DNA of 64,000 nt from Paraliobacillus sp044383835 (GCF_044383835.1 NZ_JBISEP010000002.1:186001-250000); one strand, 5' to 3'. Counted from the first letter of the stretch, positions 36,246-45,543 are shown. Numbers and translations: made by a program. The notes: generated by a model from the sequence alone, not told the origin.

Positions 36246-36863
36246 TTAAGCCTCTTGATACTCATATTTCGGAAAGCTTTTAGAAACTGCCCACATGATA
36301 AATAATGCAGAAACACTTCCTCCAAAGAAGAATAATAGTGCCGGAACAGAAATCCAAATAATGTAATGAGCGACCCATAATCCCCCAAGTACAAATAACG
36401 TCAATATAGGATGAGAAAAACTTATAATAAACGGCCATTTAAAATAATCGAACCATGTTAATTTAAAATGAACAAATATTGGAAAGAAATAAACACAGAC
36501 AATAACAAATAAGATTAGGATTCCTAAGACAGTATAGCTTACAAATAAGTAGATAAAACTATCCTGCACTCGTAATATATTAAACTCTAATACAAGTAGA
36601 TACCCTATAAAAAACAATAGCAAACCAGCAGTATTTGTTTTAAAAAATTCTGATTTATAAACCTTCCAATAGGATCGCAGGATTGGGGTTTCCTCCTCAC
36701 CGTTAATCCATTTTCTCACAATAGAAAACATCGCAGTAGTTGCAGGCATAAATCCGAAAACAACTAATCCCATAGCACTAAACAAAATCCAGCAAATATT
36801 TAAATACGCTAACCGAAGTGTCCACACTGCAAATCGATAATATACATTAACAAAGGAATCCAT
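36246..36863 (-). CDS. DUF624 (YesL-like) membrane protein
   Basis: A 205-residue protein with about five membrane helices. Its opening YLNICWILFSAMGLVVFGFMPAT closely parallels the paralogue at 21758-22363. It lies between the LplC-type permease and lactonase genes, behind AAGGAGG. YesL-like proteins accompany CUT1 importers in Bacilli without a proven role; both sugar ABC loci of this window have one. Membrane location is clear, function is not. Confidence 0.85.
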   Translation of the reverse strand: MDSFVNVYYRFAVWTLRLAYLNICWILFSAMGLVVFGFMPATTAMFSIVRKWINGEEETPILRSYWKVYKSEFFKTNTAGLLLFFIGYLLVLEFNILRVQDSFIYLFVSYTVLGILILFVIVCVYFFPIFVHFKLTWFDYFKWPFIISFSHPILTLFVLGGLWVAHYIIWISVPALLFFFGGSVSALFIMWAVSKSFPKYEYQEA

Positions 36864-36909
36864 TTCTCTGCCTCCTTGCTCTTATGCCGTCATATGCTGT
36901 CACGTAACA

Positions 36910-37806
36910 TTACTCTTTAACTGAACCAATCAAAACACCTTTAACAAAGAAGCGTTGCAAGAAAGGATACACAATTAACAACGGTAAGGCTGAAACGATA
37001 ATCACAGCATACTTTACTAAGGAAGCTGTTTTTACTTGGTCGGAAAATGACTGCGCAGCACCCGCTGCCGTCGCTGCACTATCTGCACTTACTTCATTTA
37101 AGATTAAGATTTGTCTTAAAATTAATTGTAATGGAAATAATTTTTCATCTGACAAATAGATCAATGCATTAAAGTACTGGTTCCATAAGGCTACAGCATG
37201 AAATAATGCCATTACTGCAATAATTGGTAGGGACAATGGAAGAACCACTTTAAGAAATAAATAAAAATCACTTGCCCCATCTATCTTGGAAGCTTCTACT
37301 AATTGATCTGGAATGGTTTGCTGAAAGAATGTTCGTGCAACAAGTACAGACCAAGCACCAATAACACCAGGAATTACTATCGCCCACATCGTATCAACCA
37401 TCCCTAGATTTTTAACTACTAAGTATGTTGGGATTAGTCCACCATTAAATAGCATTGTGAACAAAATAAACCATAACAATATCTTTTTTCCCATTAATTC
37501 CTTCCTTGATAATGCATAAGCAGAAGGGAGCAAAATGAACAAATGTATTAATACACCAGTAACTGTATAAATAATTGTATTACGATATCCGATCCAAATG
37601 GCATCATTTTGAAATACACGTGTAAATCCATCTAATGTAATATCTACAGGCCATAACCACATCTCACCAGAATTCACGGCTTGCGGGTCACTAATGGATG
37701 CGCTAATAACAAAGATCAACGGATAAATAATGATTAACGTAATTAACAACACAAATAACAAATTCAACCTATCGAACGCTTTATCAGATAAAGTGAAACG
37801 AGACAT
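36910..37806 (-). CDS. ABC transporter permease, LplC/YtcP type
   Basis: A 298-residue CUT1 permease with six helices and the docking loop VEASKIDGASDFYLFLKVVL (about residues 178-197). The start is the ATG at 37806, 7 nt after TAGGAGG; an ATG six codons upstream overlaps that site. It partners the LplB-type permease immediately upstream. The length and the long SBP partner class it with LplABC/YtcQP-type importers, which take up complex or acidic saccharides and use a shared MsmX-type ATPase. Confidence 0.88.
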   Translation of the reverse strand: MSRFTLSDKAFDRLNLLFVLLITLIIIYPLIFVISASISDPQAVNSGEMWLWPVDITLDGFTRVFQNDAIWIGYRNTIIYTVTGVLIHLFILLPSAYALSRKELMGKKILLWFILFTMLFNGGLIPTYLVVKNLGMVDTMWAIVIPGVIGAWSVLVARTFFQQTIPDQLVEASKIDGASDFYLFLKVVLPLSLPIIAVMALFHAVALWNQYFNALIYLSDEKLFPLQLILRQILILNEVSADSAATAAGAAQSFSDQVKTASLVKYAVIIVSALPLLIVYPFLQRFFVKGVLIGSVKE

Positions 37807-37817
37807 GTTCTTACCTC

Positions 37818-38753
37818 CTACCATAAGCTGTTATTACTAATTTTTCTAGCAATCTGATTAACTGTAATTAATAGAACAATATTGATCATCGATTCAAATA
37901 AACCAATCGCTGCCGCAAAGCTGTATTGCCCTTCCAACAAACCTGTTTCATAGACAAATGTTTGGATGATGTCTGAGGTTTCAGAATTTAAGTTGTTTTG
38001 CATGAGCAAAACTTTCTCAAACCCTATTTGCATAAAGTTACCTATATTTAGGATGAACAATATAATAATGGTTGGTAATATTGTAGGTATATTGATATGT
38101 ATAATGCGTTGAAATCTCGTCGCACCATCCACTTTTGCTGCTTCATGTAGCTCGGGATTCACGGCAGCAAGCGCTGCAAGGTATATAATCGTCCCCCATC
38201 CAAGTGACTGCCATTGCCCTGACCAAACAAATATATGTCTAAACCATTCTGGACTAGTAAGAAAATGAATTGGTTCCATTCCAAATAGTCGAATAACATG
38301 ATTAACTAACCCAGTGTTCGGATCAAGAAATGCAACTAGCATGCCAACAACAACTACTACAGAAATAAAATGCGGTGCATACGTTAGTGTTTGTGACCAT
38401 TTCTTAAACGCACCATTTCTTAATTCATTCAATGATAAAGCAAAAATAATCGGTAAAGGAAACAAGAGAAGATTGTAAGCATTCAAAATAATTGTGTTTT
38501 TTAACAGCCTCCAAAAATAATAGGATTCAAAAAATCTCTCAAAATGTTCGAATCCTACAAAAGGACTTCCAAACATACCAAGGTTTGCGAAATAATCCTT
38601 GAAGGCAATTTGAATACCATACATGGGAATGTAATGAAAAATAAAGAAGTAGCTGATAGCTGGTAACAGGAAGATATATAATTGCCAATTTCGTTTTAAA
38701 TTCTTGACTATTTTAGAATTTCCTTTATTCTTTACTGATTTAACTAATGCCAT
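37818..38753 (-). CDS. ABC transporter permease, LplB type
   Basis: A 311-residue CUT1 permease with the typical LplB/YteP start (LKRNWQLYIFLLPAISYFFIF), the segment IPMYGIQIAFKDY and the docking loop HEAAKVDGATRFQRIIHI. I chose the ATG at 38753 behind AAGGGGG rather than an in-frame ATG 20 codons upstream that has no ribosome binding site and lies in the intercistronic region. It is preceded by a large hairpin containing a cre-like sequence and follows the LplA-type lipoprotein gene. Confidence 0.88.
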   Translation of the reverse strand: MALVKSVKNKGNSKIVKNLKRNWQLYIFLLPAISYFFIFHYIPMYGIQIAFKDYFANLGMFGSPFVGFEHFERFFESYYFWRLLKNTIILNAYNLLLFPLPIIFALSLNELRNGAFKKWSQTLTYAPHFISVVVVVGMLVAFLDPNTGLVNHVIRLFGMEPIHFLTSPEWFRHIFVWSGQWQSLGWGTIIYLAALAAVNPELHEAAKVDGATRFQRIIHINIPTILPTIIILFILNIGNFMQIGFEKVLLMQNNLNSETSDIIQTFVYETGLLEGQYSFAAAIGLFESMINIVLLITVNQIARKISNNSLW

Positions 38754-38831
38754 ACTATTAAACCCCCTTATTACAATATGAACGACTAATAAAATATCAT
38801 TAACCTCAAACATTTAGCATCAAAAGTAAAA

Positions 38832-38906
38832 AGGGCATGATGTCCACAATATTCTTGTAAGCGTTTTCCGATTTGTTATTGTTTGTCATGCCCATGACTC
38901 ATATTT
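38832..38906 (-). promoter_or_regulatory. Intercistronic inverted repeat with a cre-like box in its loop
   Basis: GGGCATGA and TCATGCCC lie about 50 bp apart between the binding-protein and permease genes. The loop holds TGTAAGCGTTTTCC (38856-38869), 13 of 14 cre positions. It may act as a CcpA roadblock or internal promoter site, or simply as a stabilising hairpin for the binding-protein mRNA. Confidence 0.5.
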
Positions 38907-38984
38907 TTCTACTCAAACAAATATCATAGCTGGCTTAACAAGTTGATTGTCTTATTTTTAGTCCGAAAAGATCTGGAACTTATT

Positions 38985-40610
38985 TTACTCACTTTTGTAT
39001 CTATCGTAGGCTTGTTGGTATACTTCTACAAACTGATCGAAATTCATGCTATTAATTGTTTCAACGTATTGATCCCATTCAGATAAATCTGCTTTTCCTG
39101 TAATAAACTTATCGCGCATTTCTTCAGCATATTTGGAGATGTCTTGCCCTGTTGATTGAAGTACTTTATTTTCTTCTTCTGTAAAGGTGAATCTAGGCCA
39201 GACTTCTTCCGTTGCAAATGGTGCGATTTTCTCTGCTGCCGCCATAGATTGAGGTGCAGATTCGCCTCCTTGGAAATAATCTGATTTAATAATGCCATTA
39301 ATTGAACCAAGCCAAGTTAACTGTTTCGCAAGAGACTGTTCAAACGTCATATCACCTTCAGGATTGAGAATGTGATCCATATATTTCTTCTCCCCATCGA
39401 CAACTTCAAACGTTTCTCCTTCAACCCCCATGTAATAGAGCTCTGCACCTTCATCACTGTAGAAGTGATCCATCCATCTTACCGTAGCTTCAGGACTAGG
39501 ATTTTCTTTTGTAATGACGAGATTAGACGTTGCCCATACAGGTGATGAAATTTTATTATATTGCTGATGACCATCTTCACCTTCCAAAGCTGCTAAACTA
39601 TTATATTGCGAACCAATTTCCTCTCCAAATAATTCAGTTGGATCATAGAAAATCATGCTGCCATACAAATTATTTGATGCATTTGCAAGGAATTGACCCC
39701 ATTCAATAGAAAAAATACTTTGATCAATCAATTTTTCTTCATATAATTTATTCAAGTATTCTAACATTTTTTTGTATTCTTCAGATGTTGCATAAAACCT
39801 TACTTTGCTTTCATCGTTTGGATCTACATCGATATTCGCACCATTTGATGGCCCGCGATTCATCACACCGAATGAACCTGACATCCATTGCACTAGTTCT
39901 TGAATATCAGTGCCTCCATACGGAATGGTTTTTCCATTACCAGCTGGATCCATTTCCTTAACTGCTTTTAAGTAATCATAGAATTCTCCCGTTGTTTCAG
40001 GAATACTCATATTTAATTCTTCTAACCATTTCTCATTCACCCAAGGTCTTGCACTAAGCCTTAGTGATAAGAAATCCTCTTCGATAAGAGATGGCATAGA
40101 ATAAATATTCCCATCCGGGAAAGTAAGCGCTTTCTTTATGCTCGGATCTTCTTCCATTAATTTTGTCAAATTAGGTGCGTGTTCTTCTATTAAATCATTT
40201 AGCGGTATAAAAACCTCTTGTTGTCCATATCTTAATAAATCTGAGTTAGGAATTTGTGATAAGTAAAAAGCATCAGGTAATTGCCCGCCGCCAAGCGCAA
40301 GGTTCCTTTTTTCCTCAAGTGCATCAAGACTGATTAATTCCCAATTAACATTAATATTAGTCATATCTTTATAATGATTCCAGACAAGAATGTCATTCCA
40401 ATCATTATCCTCATTTTGTGCTGGCTTATAAGCAAAGAAATTCAAATCTAGGGAATCTTCAACAATTGGCATACCTGTTTTATTAACATCAATAGTTTCT
40501 TTTTCACCTTCAGTTTCACTTGTGTCCGTTTTCTCATCGCTACACGCTGACAAGGCAAACACAGCTACAAATATAAGAGACAACACAGTTAAAAAACTTT
40601 TTAACTTCAT
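38985..40610 (-). CDS. LplA/YtcQ-type extracellular binding lipoprotein
   Basis: A 541-residue binding lipoprotein. A signal peptide ends in LSAC (Cys at about 22), then an acidic linker and the large alpha/beta domain typical of LplA-type SBPs (540-560 residues against about 430 for maltose-type). The ATG at 40610 follows AAAGGAGGG; an ATG 11 codons upstream is not used because it precedes that site. It heads the operon SBP, LplB, LplC, DUF624, lactonase. Its promoter carries the same palindrome as the DgaE/DgaF operon, so the two operons probably share a substrate. Confidence 0.9.
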   Translation of the reverse strand: MKLKSFLTVLSLIFVAVFALSACSDEKTDTSETEGEKETIDVNKTGMPIVEDSLDLNFFAYKPAQNEDNDWNDILVWNHYKDMTNINVNWELISLDALEEKRNLALGGGQLPDAFYLSQIPNSDLLRYGQQEVFIPLNDLIEEHAPNLTKLMEEDPSIKKALTFPDGNIYSMPSLIEEDFLSLRLSARPWVNEKWLEELNMSIPETTGEFYDYLKAVKEMDPAGNGKTIPYGGTDIQELVQWMSGSFGVMNRGPSNGANIDVDPNDESKVRFYATSEEYKKMLEYLNKLYEEKLIDQSIFSIEWGQFLANASNNLYGSMIFYDPTELFGEEIGSQYNSLAALEGEDGHQQYNKISSPVWATSNLVITKENPSPEATVRWMDHFYSDEGAELYYMGVEGETFEVVDGEKKYMDHILNPEGDMTFEQSLAKQLTWLGSINGIIKSDYFQGGESAPQSMAAAEKIAPFATEEVWPRFTFTEEENKVLQSTGQDISKYAEEMRDKFITGKADLSEWDQYVETINSMNFDQFVEVYQQAYDRYKSE

Positions 40611-40747
40611 TAAAAAACCCTCCTTTAGAACGATTCTCTTCACCCGCTAAAATCAAAGTGTCAATTTACATTAACTACATTACTAACCATTAATTCCTCC
40701 TTTTGCAAATCAGGTTAGCAAATGATAATTTCTTGCTACCATTCTAA

Positions 40748-40776
40748 ATAATACCACCGTATATTATTCTAGTCAA
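40748..40776 (-). promoter_or_regulatory. SigA-type promoter of the LplA-type importer operon
   Basis: On the minus strand TTGACT (40776-40771), a 17-bp spacer and TATTAT (40753-40748), about 140 bp upstream of the ATG. Confidence 0.7.
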
Positions 40777-40779
40777 TAT

Positions 40780-40793
40780 AACATTATGATGTT
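40780..40793 (-). promoter_or_regulatory. Candidate GntR operator, near-palindrome
   Basis: On the minus strand AACATCATAATGTT ends 3 bp before the -35 hexamer. Together with the perfect palindrome at 35026-35039 it gives the shared pattern AACRTYATAAYGTT at the same distance from TTGAC. Confidence 0.6.
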
Positions 40794-40945
40794 ATATCTT
40801 TTATTTTTTAATGCATACTTTTTAACACACAATAGGTACTATTCACAGTTATCATGATTACCTTTAAAAATTAATATTCTGAAATTCATTTAGACATAAC
40901 GATAAAATTTATTATGTTACAAACAAATAAAGGCAAAATTAAAAG

Positions 40946-40977
40946 GCATGCGTCAGACAATTATCGGACGCATGCCT
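40946..40977 (-). terminator. Strong GC-rich hairpin with minus-strand T run
   Basis: GGCATGCGTC and GACGCATGCC form a 10-bp perfect stem; on the minus strand it is followed by TTTTAATTTT. It looks like an intrinsic terminator but lies about 570 bp after the nearest minus-strand gene (41547). Confidence 0.65.
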
Positions 40978-40979
40978 AA

Positions 40980-41546
40980 CAAGTTACCTAATAAAAATAA
41001 CCTGTCAAACGTTAGAAAAAATTTGATTATTTATACTTTAGTGACACTAGTATCAAAGGATCTAGATTATACTAACTTCTAAATGGAGAGCTAATGTATT
41101 ATCATTCATATGCATTTTTCAAAAAAATATGTATCTTTTGTGATTGCTATTAGAATATTTTCTACCTAATCGTTTTCTCGCCCTAATAGAAAAGCAAAGT
41201 TGATCTCTACAAATAATAAGTTGTGACAATCTCACCATTTGACGCAAACAAAACTATCCCTGAATATGTTAAAATTACTATCACTTCTTCTCTAATACCC
41301 TTTGACAAGTCTATTTTCACATAATCGATACTGCGTGCACTGAGTATCTACTAAGGAAATCGTTCTATGCATAAAGCTGCGCTGATGAAAAACGACTATA
41401 CCTCAACTACAGTGATCTTCACTTTATTGACATGAAAAGATCGTTCATATTATACATAAGAGGAATTTCTTGTACTACCTGCCAACATTTATTCAATTTA
41501 ATGGATACTAGCATTCCTTTATTTAGATAAACTTTCTAAAAATATT
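40980..41546. other. Gene-free interval of about 570 bp
   Basis: No credible coding frame, repeat or RNA family is recognised here. It lies between the ECF T-component gene and an orphan terminator, so it could be a long 3' untranslated region, a small RNA or a decayed gene. Confidence 0.4.
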
Positions 41547-42374
41547 TTATAAAAGGGTTATAAAATCGGGAACCATCATAAAATGTAAAATATAATGCAC
41601 CCATAAAAAAACAAAGCTAATCACAATGACACTATAATCTGTTTTGTTTAAAGGTTTTGCAGGATACCAGGTTCGTTTTTTATACTTTCCAAAACTTCTA
41701 AGCTCCATTGCATTACTTATCGTTTCAATTCGATCAAGGCTTGAAAAAATTAGAGGTATGACAATTGAAACAATGTGTTTCATTCGCTTTGTTAGTTTCG
41801 CGTTCTTTGATAAATCAACACCTCGTGCTTGCTGAACTTGACGAATCGTCTGAAAATCACGCTGAATATCTGGAATGTAACGCAGAGCTAATGACACGGC
41901 ATACGCAATCTTGTAATTTACCCCAATCCGATTTAAAGAAGCGGCGAATTCACTTGGGTGAGTAGCTACAATAAAGATTAATGCGGTAGGTGTAACTACA
42001 ATGTATTTTAGTGTAATATTTAATTGATAAAATAATTGCTCCCACGTAATTGTAAAGCGTCCAATCCCTTCGAATAACAGATGCCTTGTACCATAGATCG
42101 CAACACCTTCTTCAGGTGAAAAAATATAAATTGCTATATTATTCAATAGTAAAAAGACTAGAATTAATATTAATACAAATGAAATGTCTGAAATGTTTAC
42201 TTTAGAAACTCTAAAAATAAAAATGCTAAATATAAAAAGTATGATAAGAATACGTGTATCATAGGTAACCATTGCAACAGTAGACCACAGTAAAAAGACG
42301 GTCAACTTAGTCAACCCTGAAAGACGATGGATAACAGAAGGACGTTTAATATAACCTAAAATATTTGCTGCCAT
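41547..42374 (-). CDS. ECF transporter T component (EcfT)
   Basis: A 275-residue membrane protein with about five to six helices and the EcfT coupling motif region ARGVDLSKNAKLTKRMKHIV (about residues 183-202; the ARG is diagnostic). It couples the ATPase to an S component. The ATG overlaps the ATPase gene by 19 bp with AAAGGCG before it. It is the last gene of the T-box-controlled operon. A dedicated T component suggests a group-I ECF importer rather than one using a shared module. Confidence 0.87.
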   Translation of the reverse strand: MAANILGYIKRPSVIHRLSGLTKLTVFLLWSTVAMVTYDTRILIILFIFSIFIFRVSKVNISDISFVLILILVFLLLNNIAIYIFSPEEGVAIYGTRHLLFEGIGRFTITWEQLFYQLNITLKYIVVTPTALIFIVATHPSEFAASLNRIGVNYKIAYAVSLALRYIPDIQRDFQTIRQVQQARGVDLSKNAKLTKRMKHIVSIVIPLIFSSLDRIETISNAMELRSFGKYKKRTWYPAKPLNKTDYSVIVISFVFLWVHYILHFMMVPDFITLL

Positions 42375-44080
42375 GTTTTTCGCGCCTTTCTATCCTGTGA
42401 AATGAAGTGTTCAATAAATTTTTTATAGTCACCAATACCAGCTTTTAAAGCAAGGTCAAATAATGATGTACGCTTTAAATGAGCCTTTTCAATTAATGCA
42501 CGGTCGGTTAATACATCTACAGGGGGTTGATCAGCAACCACTTGTCCATCAACCATTACGAGGGCTCGAGTCGTATACTCAAGCATTACATGCATATCGT
42601 GGGTAACCAACAAAATCGTCATTCCTTGTTTATTGAGCTGATTTAAGAAATCCATAATCTCGGTAAAATGACGAAGGTCTTGTCCCGCAGTCGGTTCATC
42701 AAGGATTAATATTTCTGGATTAAGTACTAGAATTGCTGCAATGGTAACGCGTTTCTTTTGCCCGAAACTTAGAGCATCTATTGGCCAATTGCGCAATGCA
42801 TATAGACCGCATATTTTAAGCGTCTCTTCAACTCGATGTTTCACTTCATCTTCTGGAACATGACGTAAACGTAATCCAAGCGCTACTTCATCAAAAATTA
42901 AGTGCTTTGATATCATATGATTCGGATTTTGCATCACAAAGCCAATTCGATTCGCACGCTCAAAAATGGTTTGTTTGTGAATTGGTTCATTATTTAATAA
43001 AATTTCACCTTGGTCTTGTTTTTCAAAGCCAGAAATTACTTTTGCTAGGGTCGATTTTCCCGCACCATTCTTTCCAACTAAACTAATCATTTCTCCCTTT
43101 TTAATCGAAAAAGAAATTCGCTTTAATGTTGTGCTAGTTAAATACGCAAAAGATAATTGATTAACCTGTAATAAGGATGATTCAACCTGATTATGATTGT
43201 CCTTTTTATAGTTTTGAATCCAATGAATCAGTTGTTTTTTATTCTCTTCACTCAATTGAAGGTTATTGATCTGTTCAAGTCGTTGATCATTTTGTAAAAC
43301 TGCACCACTATACTTTAATGCTTTTATATAAAGTGGCTCTCTAATATGTACCTGGTCCAATGTTTGTGATACCAAAAGTTGACTTGGAGTTGTATCACTA
43401 AAAATCCTACCCTGGTCCATTACAATGATTCGATCAAATGATAGTTGCAGCGCATCTTCCAAGCGATGTTCGATCATAATTACAGTTTTGTTCTGATCTT
43501 TTTGAATACGATCAATAAGATCCATAGTATATTGCCCAGTTGCAGGATCTAGGCTTGCAAGCGGTTCATCAAATAAAAGGATACCTACCTCTTCATCTAC
43601 CATTACACCTCCTAGTGAAACACGTTGCTTTAATCCACCTGACAACGCATGAATAGAATAATCAATGTGTTCCTCCACTTCCACGATCTGTGCAGTTTGT
43701 TGAACAATCTTTTTCATAGCGGCTTGACTCACACATTCATTTTCTAGGGAAAAAGCAATATCTTCACCAACTGACAAGCCAACAAACTGTCCGTCCGTAT
43801 CTTGTAAAACCGTTCCTACCATTTGTGACAAAGTGAAAATATCAAGTTCATTTACTGGCTTGTCATTTATTAATAATTGACCACTGCTATCTCCTTCATA
43901 TGAAAAAGGGATAAGCCCATTAATGCAATGGGCTAATGTACTTTTCCCAGATCCTGAAGGGCCTAGAATTAAGACTTTTTCACCTTCATTAATAGTTAAG
44001 TTAATATCAATTAATGAAGGTTCAGCTTGACTATGGTATTTAAAAGAATACTGATGAAATAAAATTACAGGCTTGTTCAT
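42356..44080 (-). CDS. ECF transporter duplicated ATPase (EcfA1A2 fusion, YkoD-like)
   Basis: A 574-residue protein containing two complete ABC ATPase halves. Walker A motifs are GPSGSGKST (about 40) and GKNGAGKST (about 335). Signatures are LSGGLKQR (about 146) and LSFGQKKR (about 436). Walker B segments are LLFDEP and LILDEP. Fused tandem ATPases are typical of dedicated ECF systems such as YkoD. AGAGGTGG precedes the ATG. It lies between the S and T component genes. Confidence 0.9.
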   Translation of the reverse strand: MNKPVILFHQYSFKYHSQAEPSLIDINLTINEGEKVLILGPSGSGKSTLAHCINGLIPFSYEGDSSGQLLINDKPVNELDIFTLSQMVGTVLQDTDGQFVGLSVGEDIAFSLENECVSQAAMKKIVQQTAQIVEVEEHIDYSIHALSGGLKQRVSLGGVMVDEEVGILLFDEPLASLDPATGQYTMDLIDRIQKDQNKTVIMIEHRLEDALQLSFDRIIVMDQGRIFSDTTPSQLLVSQTLDQVHIREPLYIKALKYSGAVLQNDQRLEQINNLQLSEENKKQLIHWIQNYKKDNHNQVESSLLQVNQLSFAYLTSTTLKRISFSIKKGEMISLVGKNGAGKSTLAKVISGFEKQDQGEILLNNEPIHKQTIFERANRIGFVMQNPNHMISKHLIFDEVALGLRLRHVPEDEVKHRVEETLKICGLYALRNWPIDALSFGQKKRVTIAAILVLNPEILILDEPTAGQDLRHFTEIMDFLNQLNKQGMTILLVTHDMHVMLEYTTRALVMVDGQVVADQPPVDVLTDRALIEKAHLKRTSLFDLALKAGIGDYKKFIEHFISQDRKARKTWQQIF

Positions 44081-44102
44081 ACGCCACCTCTGTTAACTTT
44101 TA

Positions 44103-44657
44103 TTATACTTCCTTTGAAAGACTTCCTGCTTTACTTTGTGTTTTAGCGTAGGAAACCAATAAAATTGTTCCGAGTACACCAACAGATATGATATTACTAA
44201 CTCCTGCAACAGCCCCTTGCGTAAACACTTTATTTGCCGGCTCAGCGTAGATAATAATATCCAATATTGGACCAAAGAAGCACCAACCAACGACCTGAAC
44301 AATTATTTGGACAATGTTAAAGTGAATGATTTGTCTTCTACCGAATGCCCCTTCTTGAACTTTAATTCGGTAAGCGAATAAACCGATAAAGAAACCTACG
44401 AACAAACTAATAAATACCCAACTCCACCAAACTGAGCCCCACATTAAGACGTCCTTTAATGCATGACCAATGAAGCCGATTAGTCCACCAGCAACAGGAC
44501 CAAAGAGAACAGACATAAATGCTAAGAATGCGATTGTTGTTTCAATTTGTGTATTAGGAATACCTGTGGGAATATTAATAAAACGCCCTAAGATAACATA
44601 CACTGCTGCACCTATACCAATTGCAACAATGGTTTTAATAGATAATGAAAATTTCAC
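44103..44657 (-). CDS. ECF transporter S component, UPF0397 family
   Basis: A 184-residue membrane protein with six short helices. The UPF0397 hallmarks are AIGIGAAVYVILGRFINIP (about residues 12-30), a FGPVAGGLIGFIGHALKD stretch and a GSVWWSWV stretch. This family is the substrate-binding S component of ECF importers; databases often label it riboflavin-type without proof. The start is GTG at 44657 behind AAAAGGAG. Linkage to a SAM-degrading enzyme and a T-box points instead to a methionine/SAM-related compound or nucleoside. Confidence 0.85.
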   Translation of the reverse strand: MKFSLSIKTIVAIGIGAAVYVILGRFINIPTGIPNTQIETTIAFLAFMSVLFGPVAGGLIGFIGHALKDVLMWGSVWWSWVFISLFVGFFIGLFAYRIKVQEGAFGRRQIIHFNIVQIIVQVVGWCFFGPILDIIIYAEPANKVFTQGAVAGVSNIISVGVLGTILLVSYAKTQSKAGSLSKEV

Positions 44658-44685
44658 TATAAACCACTCCTTTTTATTATGTGCG

Positions 44686-45543
44686 TTAACTATATACAAT
44701 TTTAGCTGCTTTTCTAAGATGTATTTTCCAATTGGTACCTGTTTTGACATGGTACGCATCAGCAAATGAGCCTTGGTTAAGTGCAACACCAATTCGTTCA
44801 AGTGAGTTAATGTATAATAACGGCTCACCGACTTTCGTATCGGCAAATGAGCGTCCAAATGACATCACATTTTTGTATACTTGACGAGTATCATCTAATA
44901 TCGTCACTTCTAGCGTATCGCCGTATTCAATACCGATATCAAAGAACACAGCCTTTGGAACACTGGTCCATAAATTACCGAATCGAACATCTAAAATATC
45001 AATTGTTCCAGCAATCACTCCTCCATCAACCGTTACTTCTGGAGTATTAAATGAAATGAGCTGGTCAACATCTAATGCAGGTCCTACTTCTTCAAAAGTA
45101 ATTTTTCCAGACGCTAATCTAGCACCTGTATAAGCATATACATCTCGTCCATGAAATGTATACGATTCATAGGAACGTTCTAATCGGTTTATTTTTTCAT
45201 CAATAATTCTTGCATCCTCTATGCCTACTGATTGAGCTAAATGGGTTAATGTCCCATTATCTGGTGTTACAATATAATGATTTTCCTTAGTTTTAACTAC
45301 AACACTTAAGCGATCAGAACCAACGCCTGGATCAACGACTGAAACAAAGACCGTTCCTTCAGGCCAATAGGACGTTGTTTGATAAAGACGGTAGGAAGCT
45401 TCCCAAATATTGTATTGTGGAATGTCATGGGTTAAGTCAAATAATTGTAATGCAGAATCAACGTTTTTAGATACACCGTACATTGCACTAACTGCCCCAT
45501 CACTTATGCCAAAGTCAGATTGAAATACTAGTAAATTACTCAT
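44686..45543 (-). CDS. SAM hydroxide adenosyltransferase (SAM hydrolase, DUF62 family)
   Basis: A 285-residue protein of the fluorinase/chlorinase/duf-62 family. The catalytic triad of the hydroxide enzymes is visible as Asp71 and Arg78 in DPGVGSDR and His131 in FHGRDVYAY. The established reaction is S-adenosylmethionine plus water (hydroxide) to adenosine plus methionine. It is the first gene behind a T-box leader and precedes the S component by 28 bp. The operon thus links SAM breakdown to an importer. AAAAGGAGG precedes the ATG. Confidence 0.88.
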   Translation of the reverse strand: MSNLLVFQSDFGISDGAVSAMYGVSKNVDSALQLFDLTHDIPQYNIWEASYRLYQTTSYWPEGTVFVSVVDPGVGSDRLSVVVKTKENHYIVTPDNGTLTHLAQSVGIEDARIIDEKINRLERSYESYTFHGRDVYAYTGARLASGKITFEEVGPALDVDQLISFNTPEVTVDGGVIAGTIDILDVRFGNLWTSVPKAVFFDIGIEYGDTLEVTILDDTRQVYKNVMSFGRSFADTKVGEPLLYINSLERIGVALNQGSFADAYHVKTGTNWKIHLRKAAKIVYS

